The position numbers were made by a program, and so were the translations under genes. From positions 1 through 64,000 of the forward strand of contig JACRBG010000031.1 of assembly GCA_016234595.1 (NCBI GenBank): a stretch of 64,000 nucleotides of DNA, in the 5' to 3' direction. The notes under the pieces were generated by a model. It was not told the DNA's origin, did no database searches, and saw only the letters and a list, made by a program, of their open reading frames with translations. Each line of letters begins with the position of its first letter. The first letter of the stretch is position 1. This document shows positions 1-7,661 of this stretch, piece by piece. The DNA is from Chloroflexota bacterium (GTDB lineage Bacteria; Chloroflexota; Anaerolineae; Aggregatilineales; J027).

Positions 1-42
1 AAGACAAACTCAAATCGGGTTCTTTTTCTGAACTAGCCATGC

Positions 43-618
43 TTGCCATGCCCAATGGCGCGAAGGAGGCCTGACTCAACCCCAGCATCTGGGGATTTTT
101 ATTCCGGCGTTTTTGAGGACTTTTCTTTTGGCATTGACAATATCTATCATCCCACCACCGTGACTGCTGCTCAGACCGTTTTTGAAGCGCATCAGGCGAT
201 CTACAATCATGAGCGACCTAACCAAGCCCATGCTTGTGGTAACCAACCCCCTTACGTGGCCTTCCCGCGACTGCCCATTCTGCCGACTCTCCCTGACACG
301 GTTGATCCGGATCGCTGGTTGCTAACCTACCACCAGCACCTCTTCAAACGCCGGGTCCGCAGCAATGGCACCGTGAGTGTCGATAAACACCATTACTACA
401 TTGGACGGGCCTTGATGGGTCGCTATATCTTGTTACGCTTGGATGCCCATCAGCAAGTCTTGGAGGTACTCCTCCAGGGTCAGCTTCTCAAGCAACTTCC
501 TATCAAGGGTCTGGTAGGCCAGCCGCTGACCTTTGATGTTTACTTAAAGCGCATGATGCAGGAGGCTGAGGCCGAATGGCGTCGCTACCAACACACCCTA
601 AGCCTGCGCACCGGTTGA
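43..618 (+). pseudogene. C-terminal fragment of an rve-type (DDE integrase) transposase
   Basis: The frame matches the end of the integrase core and the C-terminal domain of IS481/rve-like transposases. YNHERPNQA followed by NQPPYVAFP is the usual end of the core, and SVDKHHYYIG with PIKGLVGQPL belongs to the C-terminal domain. The upstream part that should carry the catalytic DDE residues is missing, because the window starts here or the gene is truncated. The first 25 or so residues do not look like the family, so the nominal ATG is probably not a native start. It lies head to tail with two other transposase scraps. The family assignment is by remembered consensus. Confidence 0.65.
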
Positions 619-698
619 GGGCGCCGATGTGGGCGATAGTTGGGTGGCGCCGATGACACCGATAAACACAAGGAGTGTCAGATTAAGTCTCGTCTAAT

Positions 699-1205
699 TC
701 AAATGAACATCGCATTGGTCTCAAGCCCATACTACGGCATGTCTGGGCCAAAGTAAGTCAGCGACCGTGCCTCCCGGTGCAACACCGCTATGAATGGCTG
801 TATGTCTACGGTTTTGTTCACCCCTCGTCAGGCCGTTCTTTTTGGCTGTTGATGCCCACCGTTTCAATCCCGGCTTTCTCCGTAGCTTTGCACGCTTTTG
901 CCACCTTCGCTCAGGCGGGTGAAACCACCGACCTTCGCCTTTTGGTGGATCGGGCCGGCTGACATACCAGCCCAAAGGTCGAGTTGCCCAAAGCCTTACT
1001 CTTGTGGTTTCTGCCACCCTACTCGCCTGAACTTCAGCCCGCCGAGCATCTATGGTCTTTGACCGACCAACCTCTCCTCAATCGTCATTTTGCGAGTCTT
1101 GACCAACTCGAGGCCGTGCAAGGCGAGCGTTGCAATTGGCTCCAAGACCATCCTGAACTCGTTCGTTCTGCCACCTGTTTTCATTGGTGGCCTGCCTATG
1201 CTTAA
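699..1205 (+). pseudogene. IS630-family transposase remnant with in-frame stop
   Basis: Reading one frame gives HRIGLKPILRHVWAK, then YEWLYVYGFVHP, then FLPPYSPELQPAEHLW, the DDE core of IS630-type transposases. A TGA at 960-962 stands where the family has Trp in the AGWH motif, consistent with one TGG to TGA change. The residue before EHRIG is Asn (AAT at 702-704) where I expect the first catalytic Asp. The N-terminal DNA-binding half is absent. It is a dead fragment for two independent reasons. Confidence 0.75.
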
Positions 1206-1212
1206 ACGCCTA

Positions 1213-1377
1213 CTATTTACCCGAATTTGATATTAACACCAGTGTTTGCACCAGCTTGTCCACTCCCATTTTCCCCTGTCGTTCCACACTGTGCGCCAGC
1301 CCTTCGGCTACCACCACCCATTCCGACAAAATGGCCTGCCAATTCTTCCCGATGGCTTTATACTGATACTCAGACAT
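1213..1377 (-). pseudogene. N-terminal scrap of an IS4-like transposase
   Basis: Starting at ATG (1377) and reading leftward there are 54 codons before TAG. They include WQAILSEWVVVAEGLAHS and ERQGKMGVDKLVQTLVL, which resembles the first 50 residues of IS4-like transposases common in Chloroflexota. The similarity stops abruptly after QTLVL, so the rest of the gene was lost, probably when the adjacent IS630 remnant arrived. An AAAGGAG-like motif lies just upstream of the start. The family assignment is from memory and is tentative. Confidence 0.5.
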
Positions 1378-1578
1378 GGTTAGCTCCTTTCAAGTCTTGA
1401 TTCGACTTCGAGTTTAACCATGTCTCTCAATTAATTCACCCTTAACCGAACGCGCATGGGCACGGCGACCCGCCCATTACCCGAATTCCGTATTATTTTG
1501 CGCAGACACATTTCGATGGAATCCGAAACATCCCTGTTGATTTCCTGCTAGACTTCTTGTAAAAGGAGAAGCCACGTT

Positions 1579-2694
1579 ATGGAAATCATCAGCCCGCTTG
1601 TTAGTGCCATTGATGCCGTTACCCATCCTAACCCTTATCCGTTTTATGCCGAACTGGTTGCGCATCAGCCGCTCTATTTCGATGAAACGCTTCGGTTATG
1701 GGTGGCGTCGAGTGCGGAGGCTGTCACCCAAATTATGAATCATCCGGCCTGTCGGGTCCGCCCGATGGGTGAGCCTGTGCCACGTGGGTTGGTTGGTTCA
1801 ATGGCGGGGGTTATTTTTGAACATCTGGCCCGGATGAACGATGGCCCCAAACATACCAGCCTAAAACATGATGTCACGGCGAGAATTGCGCAGTTAGATG
1901 TGATAACTGTCGGTCAAAAATGGGCAAGCGATTTGGGGCGAGGGGTAGGCCATCTCAACCTCAATCTCAATGAATTTGCTTTTGCGTTGCCGGTTTATAT
2001 CATGGCCGACTTGTTGGGTGTGCCGAGCCAACAAATCCCCGAAACGGTTGGATGGGTACGCGAATTTGCCCGTTGCCTCAATCCGTTGAGCACCCCTGAG
2101 CAAGTTGCGATTGGGAAAACGGCGGCAGAAAAATTAATGGGAATGCTTCAGCCTGCGTATGGCGAAATTTGGGCGGCTAATCTCATCGGATTGATGTTTC
2201 AGGCCTATGAAGCGACGGCAGGATTGATTGGGAATACGCTGGCCGCGCTGGGGAATGACCCCGATTTATATAATCAGGTGATGTGTAGCCCCGGCCTGCT
2301 GCCCCAACTTATCCAAGAGATGGTGCGCTTTGACCCCGCCGTTCAGAATACGCGGCGTTATCTCAGTGAGGATGTAACAGTGGCAGGGCAGGCAATGCAA
2401 GCCGGTGATGCCATCCTTGTTGTATTGGCAGCGGCTAATCGTGACCCTGAATTGAACCCAGAGCCCAATCAATTTCAGCTATTTAGGCGAGACCGTCGCA
2501 CCTTTACCTTTGGGCAGGGCGTTCATAGTTGCCCCGGCGAGATGCTCGCCTATAACATGGCACAGGCGGGGATTGAGCAGATGTTGTGGTTGGGGGTTGG
2601 GCAAAATATCCATGTGAAGGCCATTGGTTATCAGCCCTATGTCAATCTGCGTATTCCAATATTGTTATGGGAAAACAACGGGAGGGATTTTTAA
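1579..2694 (+). CDS. Cytochrome P450-like protein
   Basis: The haem-binding loop FTFGQGVHSCPG is present with the Cys ligand at about residue 318. The K-helix ExxR is E247-M-V-R250. The I-helix reads YEATAG (E211, T213), in place of the usual acidic-Thr pair. At 371 residues it is slightly shorter than typical bacterial P450s (about 400), mainly at the N-terminus. It would be a soluble mono-oxygenase needing an external ferredoxin or reductase, and none is encoded nearby. An AAAGGAG site lies about 10 nt before the ATG. Its stop overlaps the start of the next gene by one base. The substrate cannot be inferred. Confidence 0.85.
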   Translation: MEIISPLVSAIDAVTHPNPYPFYAELVAHQPLYFDETLRLWVASSAEAVTQIMNHPACRVRPMGEPVPRGLVGSMAGVIFEHLARMNDGPKHTSLKHDVTARIAQLDVITVGQKWASDLGRGVGHLNLNLNEFAFALPVYIMADLLGVPSQQIPETVGWVREFARCLNPLSTPEQVAIGKTAAEKLMGMLQPAYGEIWAANLIGLMFQAYEATAGLIGNTLAALGNDPDLYNQVMCSPGLLPQLIQEMVRFDPAVQNTRRYLSEDVTVAGQAMQAGDAILVVLAAANRDPELNPEPNQFQLFRRDRRTFTFGQGVHSCPGEMLAYNMAQAGIEQMLWLGVGQNIHVKAIGYQPYVNLRIPILLWENNGRDF

Positions 2695-3041
2695 TGATTG
2701 CGGTCATTTTTGAAGTATGGGTAGACGACGAACATAAATCAATTTATCTTGATTTGGCGGCGGAATTACGGCCTTGGTTAGAAACGATGGACGGGTTCAT
2801 TTCGATTGAGCGATTTGAAAGTCTGTACACCCCCGGCAAGATGCTGTCCCTGTCTTTTTGGCGGGATGAGACAGCGATTGCGGCGTGGCGGCAGCTTGAA
2901 CCGCATCGGATGGCACAAGCCAAGGGACGGGCCGAGGTCTTTAGCGATTATCGGCTGCGCATCGCAGCGGTGGTGCGCGATTATGGCATGTTTGAACGGG
3001 AACAAACACCAACGGATAGCCGGGAGTTCCATGCCTCTTAA
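2694..3041 (+). CDS. Antibiotic biosynthesis monooxygenase (ABM)-like small protein
   Basis: This 115-residue protein has the pattern of a dimeric alpha+beta-barrel ABM domain: a first strand (VIFEVWVDD), a helix ending in PWLETMDGFISIERFES, then LSLSFWRDETAIAAWR and a final helix with AQAKGRAEVF. The ATG at 2694 overlaps the P450 stop (TAATG), which indicates translational coupling. ABM proteins act as cofactor-independent mono-oxygenases or haem-degrading enzymes, and some have no known activity. Here a role in the same oxidation as the P450 is inference. The reading frame is also open upstream, but that extension only overlaps the P450. Confidence 0.75.
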   Translation: MIAVIFEVWVDDEHKSIYLDLAAELRPWLETMDGFISIERFESLYTPGKMLSLSFWRDETAIAAWRQLEPHRMAQAKGRAEVFSDYRLRIAAVVRDYGMFEREQTPTDSREFHAS

Positions 3042-3044
3042 ATG

Positions 3045-3072
3045 AAAACGCCCTCACGGGTTGGTGAGAGCG
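3045..3072 (-). terminator. Intrinsic terminator of the minus-strand metal operon
   Basis: CGCCCTCAC at 3049-3057 pairs with GTGAGAGCG at 3064-3072 with one mismatch. On the minus strand the hairpin is followed by TTTT (3048-3045). It sits 30 bp after the stop of the Met/His-rich gene and just after the convergent ABM gene. Confidence 0.6.
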
Positions 3073-3101
3073 TATGAGAGAGGGGTAGTGAGGAAGGGCG
3101 A

Positions 3102-3470
3102 TTATTCGTCGGCAGTAGTCGCTTGGTAGTAGGGACAAGCTTCGGGATTATGCAGGTGCAGTTGCATGTGATCCATCCATCCCCACCAATTTTGGCTTGT
3201 TTGCCCGTTTTGGTAACTTTGGTACATGGGGCAGTCTTCGGGGTTATCCATTTGACCCATGTGGCCGTGATGACCTGTGCCGTTCATCATGCCCATCCCA
3301 TTACCATACATCATCCCGTTGCCGCCGTTCATCATGCCATTACAAGGCATTGGAGTGCCGTTGCCTGTTCCCGGCCCTTGGGCGGAGACTGACCAAACGC
3401 TGAGAGCGAGTGCCGCGATAAGGACGGTCATGATAATGATTAGGACGGGTACATTACGTTTGTTAAACAT
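3102..3470 (-). CDS. Secreted Met/His-rich protein, probable metal-binding
   Basis: A 122-residue protein with a clear signal peptide (MFNKRN, a hydrophobic run, then VSAQ at about residue 31). The mature part is low complexity: repeated GMM, NGMM and MMNG motifs, HHGHMGQMD, and two copies of a NPE(D/A)CP(M/Y)Y element. Dense Met and His outside the membrane is typical of copper or silver binding proteins. It is last in a minus-strand operon after the response regulator, histidine kinase and SHOCT protein. The sensor in that operon also has a Met/His-rich external loop. The metal role is inference; no known family is assigned. Confidence 0.7.
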   Translation of the reverse strand: MFNKRNVPVLIIIMTVLIAALALSVWSVSAQGPGTGNGTPMPCNGMMNGGNGMMYGNGMGMMNGTGHHGHMGQMDNPEDCPMYQSYQNGQTSQNWWGWMDHMQLHLHNPEACPYYQATTADE

Positions 3471-3484
3471 GGTGGGTTCTCCTG

Positions 3485-3715
3485 TTATTTAAAATCGTTC
3501 ATCAAAGCGAGATATTCCTCGCGTGAGATTTCGCCTTTGGCATAACGTTCTTGGACGATGCGATGTGGGTCAAAATTGTTAACTGTATAATGTGGCGGAG
3601 CGCTGTTGCGATTGAAGAGTGAGGCAAGGCCACCGATGACCAAGCCAAAAATCAAAATCCAAAACACTATCATCAACCAGCCGCCTGCAAATCCAAAACC
3701 CCAATCACCGTGCAT
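3485..3715 (-). CDS. SHOCT-domain membrane protein
   Basis: A 76-residue protein with one transmembrane helix at residues 13-35 (GWLMIVFWILIFGLVIGG) and a C-terminal SHOCT motif, RIVQERYAKGEISREEYLALMNDF. SHOCT is a short oligomerisation-type helix pair found at the end of many small membrane proteins and often next to copper or stress genes. It is 14 bp upstream of the Met/His-rich gene and 91 bp downstream of the kinase, so it is probably co-transcribed. The N-terminus (MHGDWGFGFAGG) is Gly-rich. Confidence 0.8.
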   Translation of the reverse strand: MHGDWGFGFAGGWLMIVFWILIFGLVIGGLASLFNRNSAPPHYTVNNFDPHRIVQERYAKGEISREEYLALMNDFK

Positions 3716-3806
3716 CGTAGTCGTTTGCTCCTTGAACTTACAGCCTAAAGGATGCCACCCGCGTGTGAAGTTGCTGTGTTGGGATTATGAAGATTTGGTA
3801 AAGTTT

Positions 3807-4943
3807 TTAAGCGAGGGGAAGGGTGAAATAGAAGATGCTGCCCATGCCGAGGCCAGCACTTTCAGCCCAAAGCGTGCCACCCTGACTTTCAATCAGATGG
3901 CGGGCAATGGTCAAGCCGATGCCGCTGCCACCGCTGGTACGGGAACGCGATTTGTCCACACGATAGAACCGTTGGAAAATTTTGGTCAAATCGGCTTCGG
4001 TCAAACCAACACCGGAATCGCGGATGGCAAAACGGATGCTCTGGTCAATAGGTTGGGCGGAGGCTTCGACGTGACCACCGGACGGGGTATATTGCAAAGC
4101 GTTGCCCAATAAATTAATCAAGACTTGGCCCGTGCGCTCAAGGTCGGCGCGGACAGGAGGCAAGGTGGGGGGAATATTGATAGATAGGCTGATATCTTTG
4201 TCGGCAAATTGAGGGGCAAGGCGATCCGTAGCAAATTTGACGAGCTCGGCGGGAGTATGGGCGAGGCGATTGAAGGTGATTTGACCCCCCTCCACACGGG
4301 AAAGTTCCTGTAAATCTTGCACTAGCCGTCGCAAGCGGTCGGCCTCTTGATGGACAAGGTGGAAAGTGGCAGGGTTGGCTTCAATCACGCCATCTTCCAA
4401 ACCCTCCATCATGCCCATGATGGTGGTGAGGGGTGTTTTGAGTTCGTGGGCGACATCGGCGGTTAATTGTTGGCGCATGGCTTCGGTTTGCTGTAAGGAC
4501 TCGGCCATCTGGTTAAAACTGTGTAGAAGATCGCCGATTTCATCCCGCTGCTGAATGGGGAGGCGTTCTTCATAGTGCCCATTGGCGATGCGCTGGCTGG
4601 CGGAGACCATTACTTTGATAGGGCGGGTAATGCGCCATGTCACAAACGTGCTGATGACAAGTGAGGCGACAATTGCGGCGGCCCCTGCCCACAAGAGCGA
4701 TTCGTTGAGGGCGTCACGAAAACGCTGGTTGATTTCGGCCTCGGTAGGCGGGCCATAACCACTGCCATTGCCCATCATGCCACGTCCTTGACCATGTTCG
4801 GTTTCGCCCTCGTCATCCATCATCATTTCCATGCGATGGGCAAAATTGCGCGGGGCGACAAAGGTGGTCGAGACCGAGATGACCAACAAGCCAATCATGA
4901 CGACAGCCAGATAGGACAGCAGGATTTTGGTTCGCAAGCGCAT
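3807..4943 (-). CDS. HAMP-containing sensor histidine kinase, probable metal sensor
   Basis: 378 residues: TM1 at about 8-30, a short external segment at 31-82, TM2 at about 83-105, HAMP at about 105-155, a HisKA domain with the phospho-acceptor His166 in ADVAHELKTPLTT, and a HATPase with NLLGNALQY, DSGVG and GSGIGL boxes. The external segment is unusually rich in Met, His and acidic residues (HRMEMMMDDEGETEHG, GRGMMGNG), so direct metal sensing is plausible. It begins 5 bp after the response regulator stop and forms a classic RR-HK pair. It resembles BaeS/CusS-type kinases in layout. Confidence 0.88.
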   Translation of the reverse strand: MRLRTKILLSYLAVVMIGLLVISVSTTFVAPRNFAHRMEMMMDDEGETEHGQGRGMMGNGSGYGPPTEAEINQRFRDALNESLLWAGAAAIVASLVISTFVTWRITRPIKVMVSASQRIANGHYEERLPIQQRDEIGDLLHSFNQMAESLQQTEAMRQQLTADVAHELKTPLTTIMGMMEGLEDGVIEANPATFHLVHQEADRLRRLVQDLQELSRVEGGQITFNRLAHTPAELVKFATDRLAPQFADKDISLSINIPPTLPPVRADLERTGQVLINLLGNALQYTPSGGHVEASAQPIDQSIRFAIRDSGVGLTEADLTKIFQRFYRVDKSRSRTSGGSGIGLTIARHLIESQGGTLWAESAGLGMGSIFYFTLPLA

Positions 4944-4948
4944 GGCGA

Positions 4949-5629
4949 CTACTTATCCTCAAATTTATAGCCGACGCCACGCACCGTTAAGATATAGCGG
5001 GGATTGCTGGGGTCGGGTTCGAGCTTCTGGCGTAGGTGCCCAATATGGACATCCACCACACGGTCTTCGCCAAAATAATCGTAGCCCCAGATACGCTCCA
5101 AAAGCTGTTGGCGACTGATGACCATGCCCGAATAGGAGGCAAGGGCGTGCAACAGTTTAAATTCAAGGGTGGTCAACTCAATTGGACTGTCATCGCGCCA
5201 GACTTCATAGCGGCGGGGGTCAATGCGGAGGTGGGGGAAACTTAAAGTGGCATTTTCATCAGTTTCGCCCCGACCACGCCGTAAAATGGCTTTGACACGG
5301 GCGACGAGTTCGCGCGGGCTAAAGGGTTTGGTCAGGTAATCATCCGCGCCAACAGTTAGGCCAACGACACGATCCACTTCCTCGGATTTAGCGGTTAACA
5401 TCAGCACATAGACATCGGATTCGCGGCGGATTTGCTGTAAGACATCAAGACCGTTGAGACCGGGCAGCATGACATCCAGAATGACCAAGTCAGGTTTGTA
5501 GCGGCGGAAAGCGGCTAACCCACCGGGGCCATCTTGCGCTAATTCGACGGTGTAGCCCTCGGCGATTAAATAGGCCTCGACTACCCGCAAGATGGATTCT
5601 TCATCATCTATGGCTAAAATTGTGGTCAT
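4949..5629 (-). CDS. OmpR-family response regulator
   Basis: 226 residues: a receiver domain at 1-115 with acidic DDE at 8-10, phospho-acceptor Asp52 in LVILDVMLP, and Lys101 in LTKPFS, followed by a winged-helix DNA-binding domain at about 130-225 ending in YILTVRGVGYKFEDK. It is the first gene of the minus-strand operon RR-HK-SHOCT-Met/His-rich protein, so it likely controls its own operon and metal tolerance genes. The metal specificity is inferred only from the partner kinase loop and the downstream gene. Confidence 0.92.
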   Translation of the reverse strand: MTTILAIDDEESILRVVEAYLIAEGYTVELAQDGPGGLAAFRRYKPDLVILDVMLPGLNGLDVLQQIRRESDVYVLMLTAKSEEVDRVVGLTVGADDYLTKPFSPRELVARVKAILRRGRGETDENATLSFPHLRIDPRRYEVWRDDSPIELTTLEFKLLHALASYSGMVISRQQLLERIWGYDYFGEDRVVDVHIGHLRQKLEPDPSNPRYILTVRGVGYKFEDK

Positions 5630-5741
5630 CCCAATACCCTTTCATTGCTTATCTATCTCTAGGGTAGCAAGAAAAGCAAGTGGCGGGTTAGGCCAGATAG
5701 CCTAGAATGACATGCTAACTCGCCCAATATCAAGCCCGATC

Positions 5742-7478
5742 TCAGAAGGCCGCGTCTTCCAATTCGGCGGGATAATATTCATCCACGTTGGCAGGGCTGA
5801 CAAAAAAATGCTCGGTGTAGGTGGCAAGGGGGGCTTCGTTACCTTCTAGAATATCGAGGGCCAAACGGGTGAGGGCAGGGCCGTAATCTTCGGGACGGAA
5901 GGCGGTTGAACCGATGATACTGGATTGGGCTTTACGCATCTCCGCTCGGATACGCCGATCAGCGCCTTGCCCAACGATCAATAAATTACCTTCACAGCCA
6001 ATGTCGCTGGCAACCCGTAACGTGCCAATGGCGGCGTCGTCGTTGAAACAAATGACGGCACAGCGTGATCCAGAGGGCAAACCGCGCAGGGTTTTGTCCA
6101 TAACGGGGTAGAGGCCTTCGCTGGTATTGTCGGAATCCACCCAAATGATTTTTTCCGGTGCAAGGATGTCGGAAATATTGAGGGCGGTTTGCACACCATC
6201 GAGTTGTCCCTTAATCCGTAAGGCTGGGAGTTGACCCGCGCGTTTTTGCTCGACGGCAATGAGAAAATCGAATTGACCTTGCCAGCGTGTTTGAATGGCT
6301 TTGGCAAGCTCGACCCCGGCAATTTGCCCCGCCACATAATTATTGACGCCAAAATAGCGTGCGCCGACCATTGGAATATCTACCGCGATCATAGGGATAC
6401 GGGCCTGCTGGAATTTGTGAGCAATGAGATTGCCGATGCTTTCGTCAATTTGATATTCAATGACCAGATCGAGGTCTTGGGCCAAAAGTTCATCCGCTAC
6501 ATGCAAGGCGATTTGGGGATCGAGTTGATTGTCGGCCACGATCAATTCAATTTGTTTAGTGGCTTCGGCGGCTTTCTCAAGACTGCGGCGCACATCCCGA
6601 CTAAAAGGCGTGTTTTCAGTTAAATTGGCAAACCCAACCCGAAAATAACGCCGTTCGCCATTGGTGGACATATAGGAACGGGTGGTTTGTTCGCTGCAAA
6701 TGACCACATGGGTGTTGGTCGAACGCACATATTCGATGGTCTCGCGGCTGATTTTTTCATCGGTGATGAAATAGTGCATGTCTTCGAGTGAAGCAAAGCG
6801 CGTGAGGCTGACTTGACCGATTTTACTGGAATCGAGCAAGGCGATGCGTTTTTGGGCAGCTTGCAGCATGAGGGTTTTCATTTTGGCTTCTTGCAAATCC
6901 ATTTCGAAGAAGCCCATTTCGGTTGTAAAGCCGCTGCAAGAGACAAAGGCAGTTTGGATGCGATAGTCTTGGAGCAACTGCTCACTGATGGACCCCGTGA
7001 TGGAATTGCCGTTCGGTCGTAAGATGCCACCCAAGATGATGATGGTATTAGAAGGTTCTTTGGCAAGGAGGCGGGCGACATCAATGCCATTAGTAAAAAC
7101 GGTAAGGTTACGACGGTCAGCTAAAAAGGGGGCGATATGCAGGACGGTTGAACTGGCATCGAACATAATTACGTCGCCGTCTTCGATCATGCCAGCGGCC
7201 CAACGCGCAATCCATTCTTTTTCCGAAGCGTTTTCGAGGGCTTTTTGGGCCAGATAGGAGGAGATTTGATTGGAAGGGGCGTGGCCCACTTTGGCAACCG
7301 CGCCACCCCGAATCCGCACTAATTGGCCTTGTTCGCCCAATTCCTCGAGGTCATTGCGGATGGTGCTTTCGGAAACGTTGAGGTATTCGGCGAGTTGAGC
7401 CACCCGCACACTCGAATATTCTTGCACCAACCGCAAAATGGTTTGATGACGTTCATAGGCGCTTGCTGATTTTTCCAT
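5742..7478 (-). CDS. DeoR-type regulator fused to a periplasmic-binding-protein domain; probable rhamnose regulator
   Basis: 578 residues in three parts. Residues 1-62 are a DeoR winged helix (ERHQTILRLVQEY, VSESTIRNDLEEL). Residues 80-240 are a DeoR C-terminal sugar-phosphate domain with FDASSTV, TNGIDVA, LGGILRP and LLDSSKIG motifs intact. Residues about 275-560 are a type-1 sugar-binding fold as in LacI proteins or ABC sugar receptors (FRVGFANLTEN, then VICFNDDAAIGTLR and IVGQGAD). DeoR proteins normally end after the second part, at about 250 residues. The gene is divergent from rhaT across 183 bp full of TCTCGA repeats. The domain calls are strong; its role as rhamnose regulator is inferred from position. 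Confidence 0.85.
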   Translation of the reverse strand: MEKSASAYERHQTILRLVQEYSSVRVAQLAEYLNVSESTIRNDLEELGEQGQLVRIRGGAVAKVGHAPSNQISSYLAQKALENASEKEWIARWAAGMIEDGDVIMFDASSTVLHIAPFLADRRNLTVFTNGIDVARLLAKEPSNTIIILGGILRPNGNSITGSISEQLLQDYRIQTAFVSCSGFTTEMGFFEMDLQEAKMKTLMLQAAQKRIALLDSSKIGQVSLTRFASLEDMHYFITDEKISRETIEYVRSTNTHVVICSEQTTRSYMSTNGERRYFRVGFANLTENTPFSRDVRRSLEKAAEATKQIELIVADNQLDPQIALHVADELLAQDLDLVIEYQIDESIGNLIAHKFQQARIPMIAVDIPMVGARYFGVNNYVAGQIAGVELAKAIQTRWQGQFDFLIAVEQKRAGQLPALRIKGQLDGVQTALNISDILAPEKIIWVDSDNTSEGLYPVMDKTLRGLPSGSRCAVICFNDDAAIGTLRVASDIGCEGNLLIVGQGADRRIRAEMRKAQSSIIGSTAFRPEDYGPALTRLALDILEGNEAPLATYTEHFFVSPANVDEYYPAELEDAAF

Positions 7479-7519
7479 TCAAACTAACCCGTCTAATTGA
7501 TCTACTTTCTTTAAGTATA

Positions 7520-7585
7520 CCGAGTTTTCGAGATTCGAGACCAATATATTCTCGATTATTCTCGATTTTTACGGAAAATTCTCGA
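7520..7585. promoter_or_regulatory. TCGAGA/TCTCGA operator array in the rha divergent region
   Basis: TCGAGA occurs at 7528-7533 and 7535-7540, and the reverse-complement half TTCTCGA at 7549-7555, 7559-7565 and 7579-7585. The last three are spaced 10 and 20 bp, one and two helical turns. The array lies between the candidate regulator promoter (TATACT on the minus strand, 7514-7519) and the rha promoter at 7591-7619. It is the obvious binding site for the divergent DeoR-type regulator. The binding itself is inference. Confidence 0.6.
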
Positions 7586-7590
7586 AATGG

Positions 7591-7619
7591 TTGCAATTTT
7601 CGCGAATCACTATTAGAAT
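7591..7619 (+). promoter_or_regulatory. Candidate sigma70 promoter of the rhamnose operon
   Basis: TTGCAA (7591-7596) and TAGAAT (7614-7619) are separated by exactly 17 bp and match the -35 and -10 consensus at 4/6 and 5/6. The start of rhaT is 43 bp downstream. The last TTCTCGA repeat ends 5 bp before the -35 box. Confidence 0.5.
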
Positions 7620-7661
7620 AAATTTCAAGTTTAGGGGAAAAATATTTTAGGTTATTACCAA

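Noticed and set aside
721-1017. A 98-codon minus-strand frame
   Set aside because: It is the reverse of the IS630 remnant, which has clear family motifs on the plus strand.
3606-4112. A 168-codon plus-strand frame
   Set aside because: It is antisense to the histidine kinase, whose kinase boxes are unmistakable; the plus-strand product has no motif.
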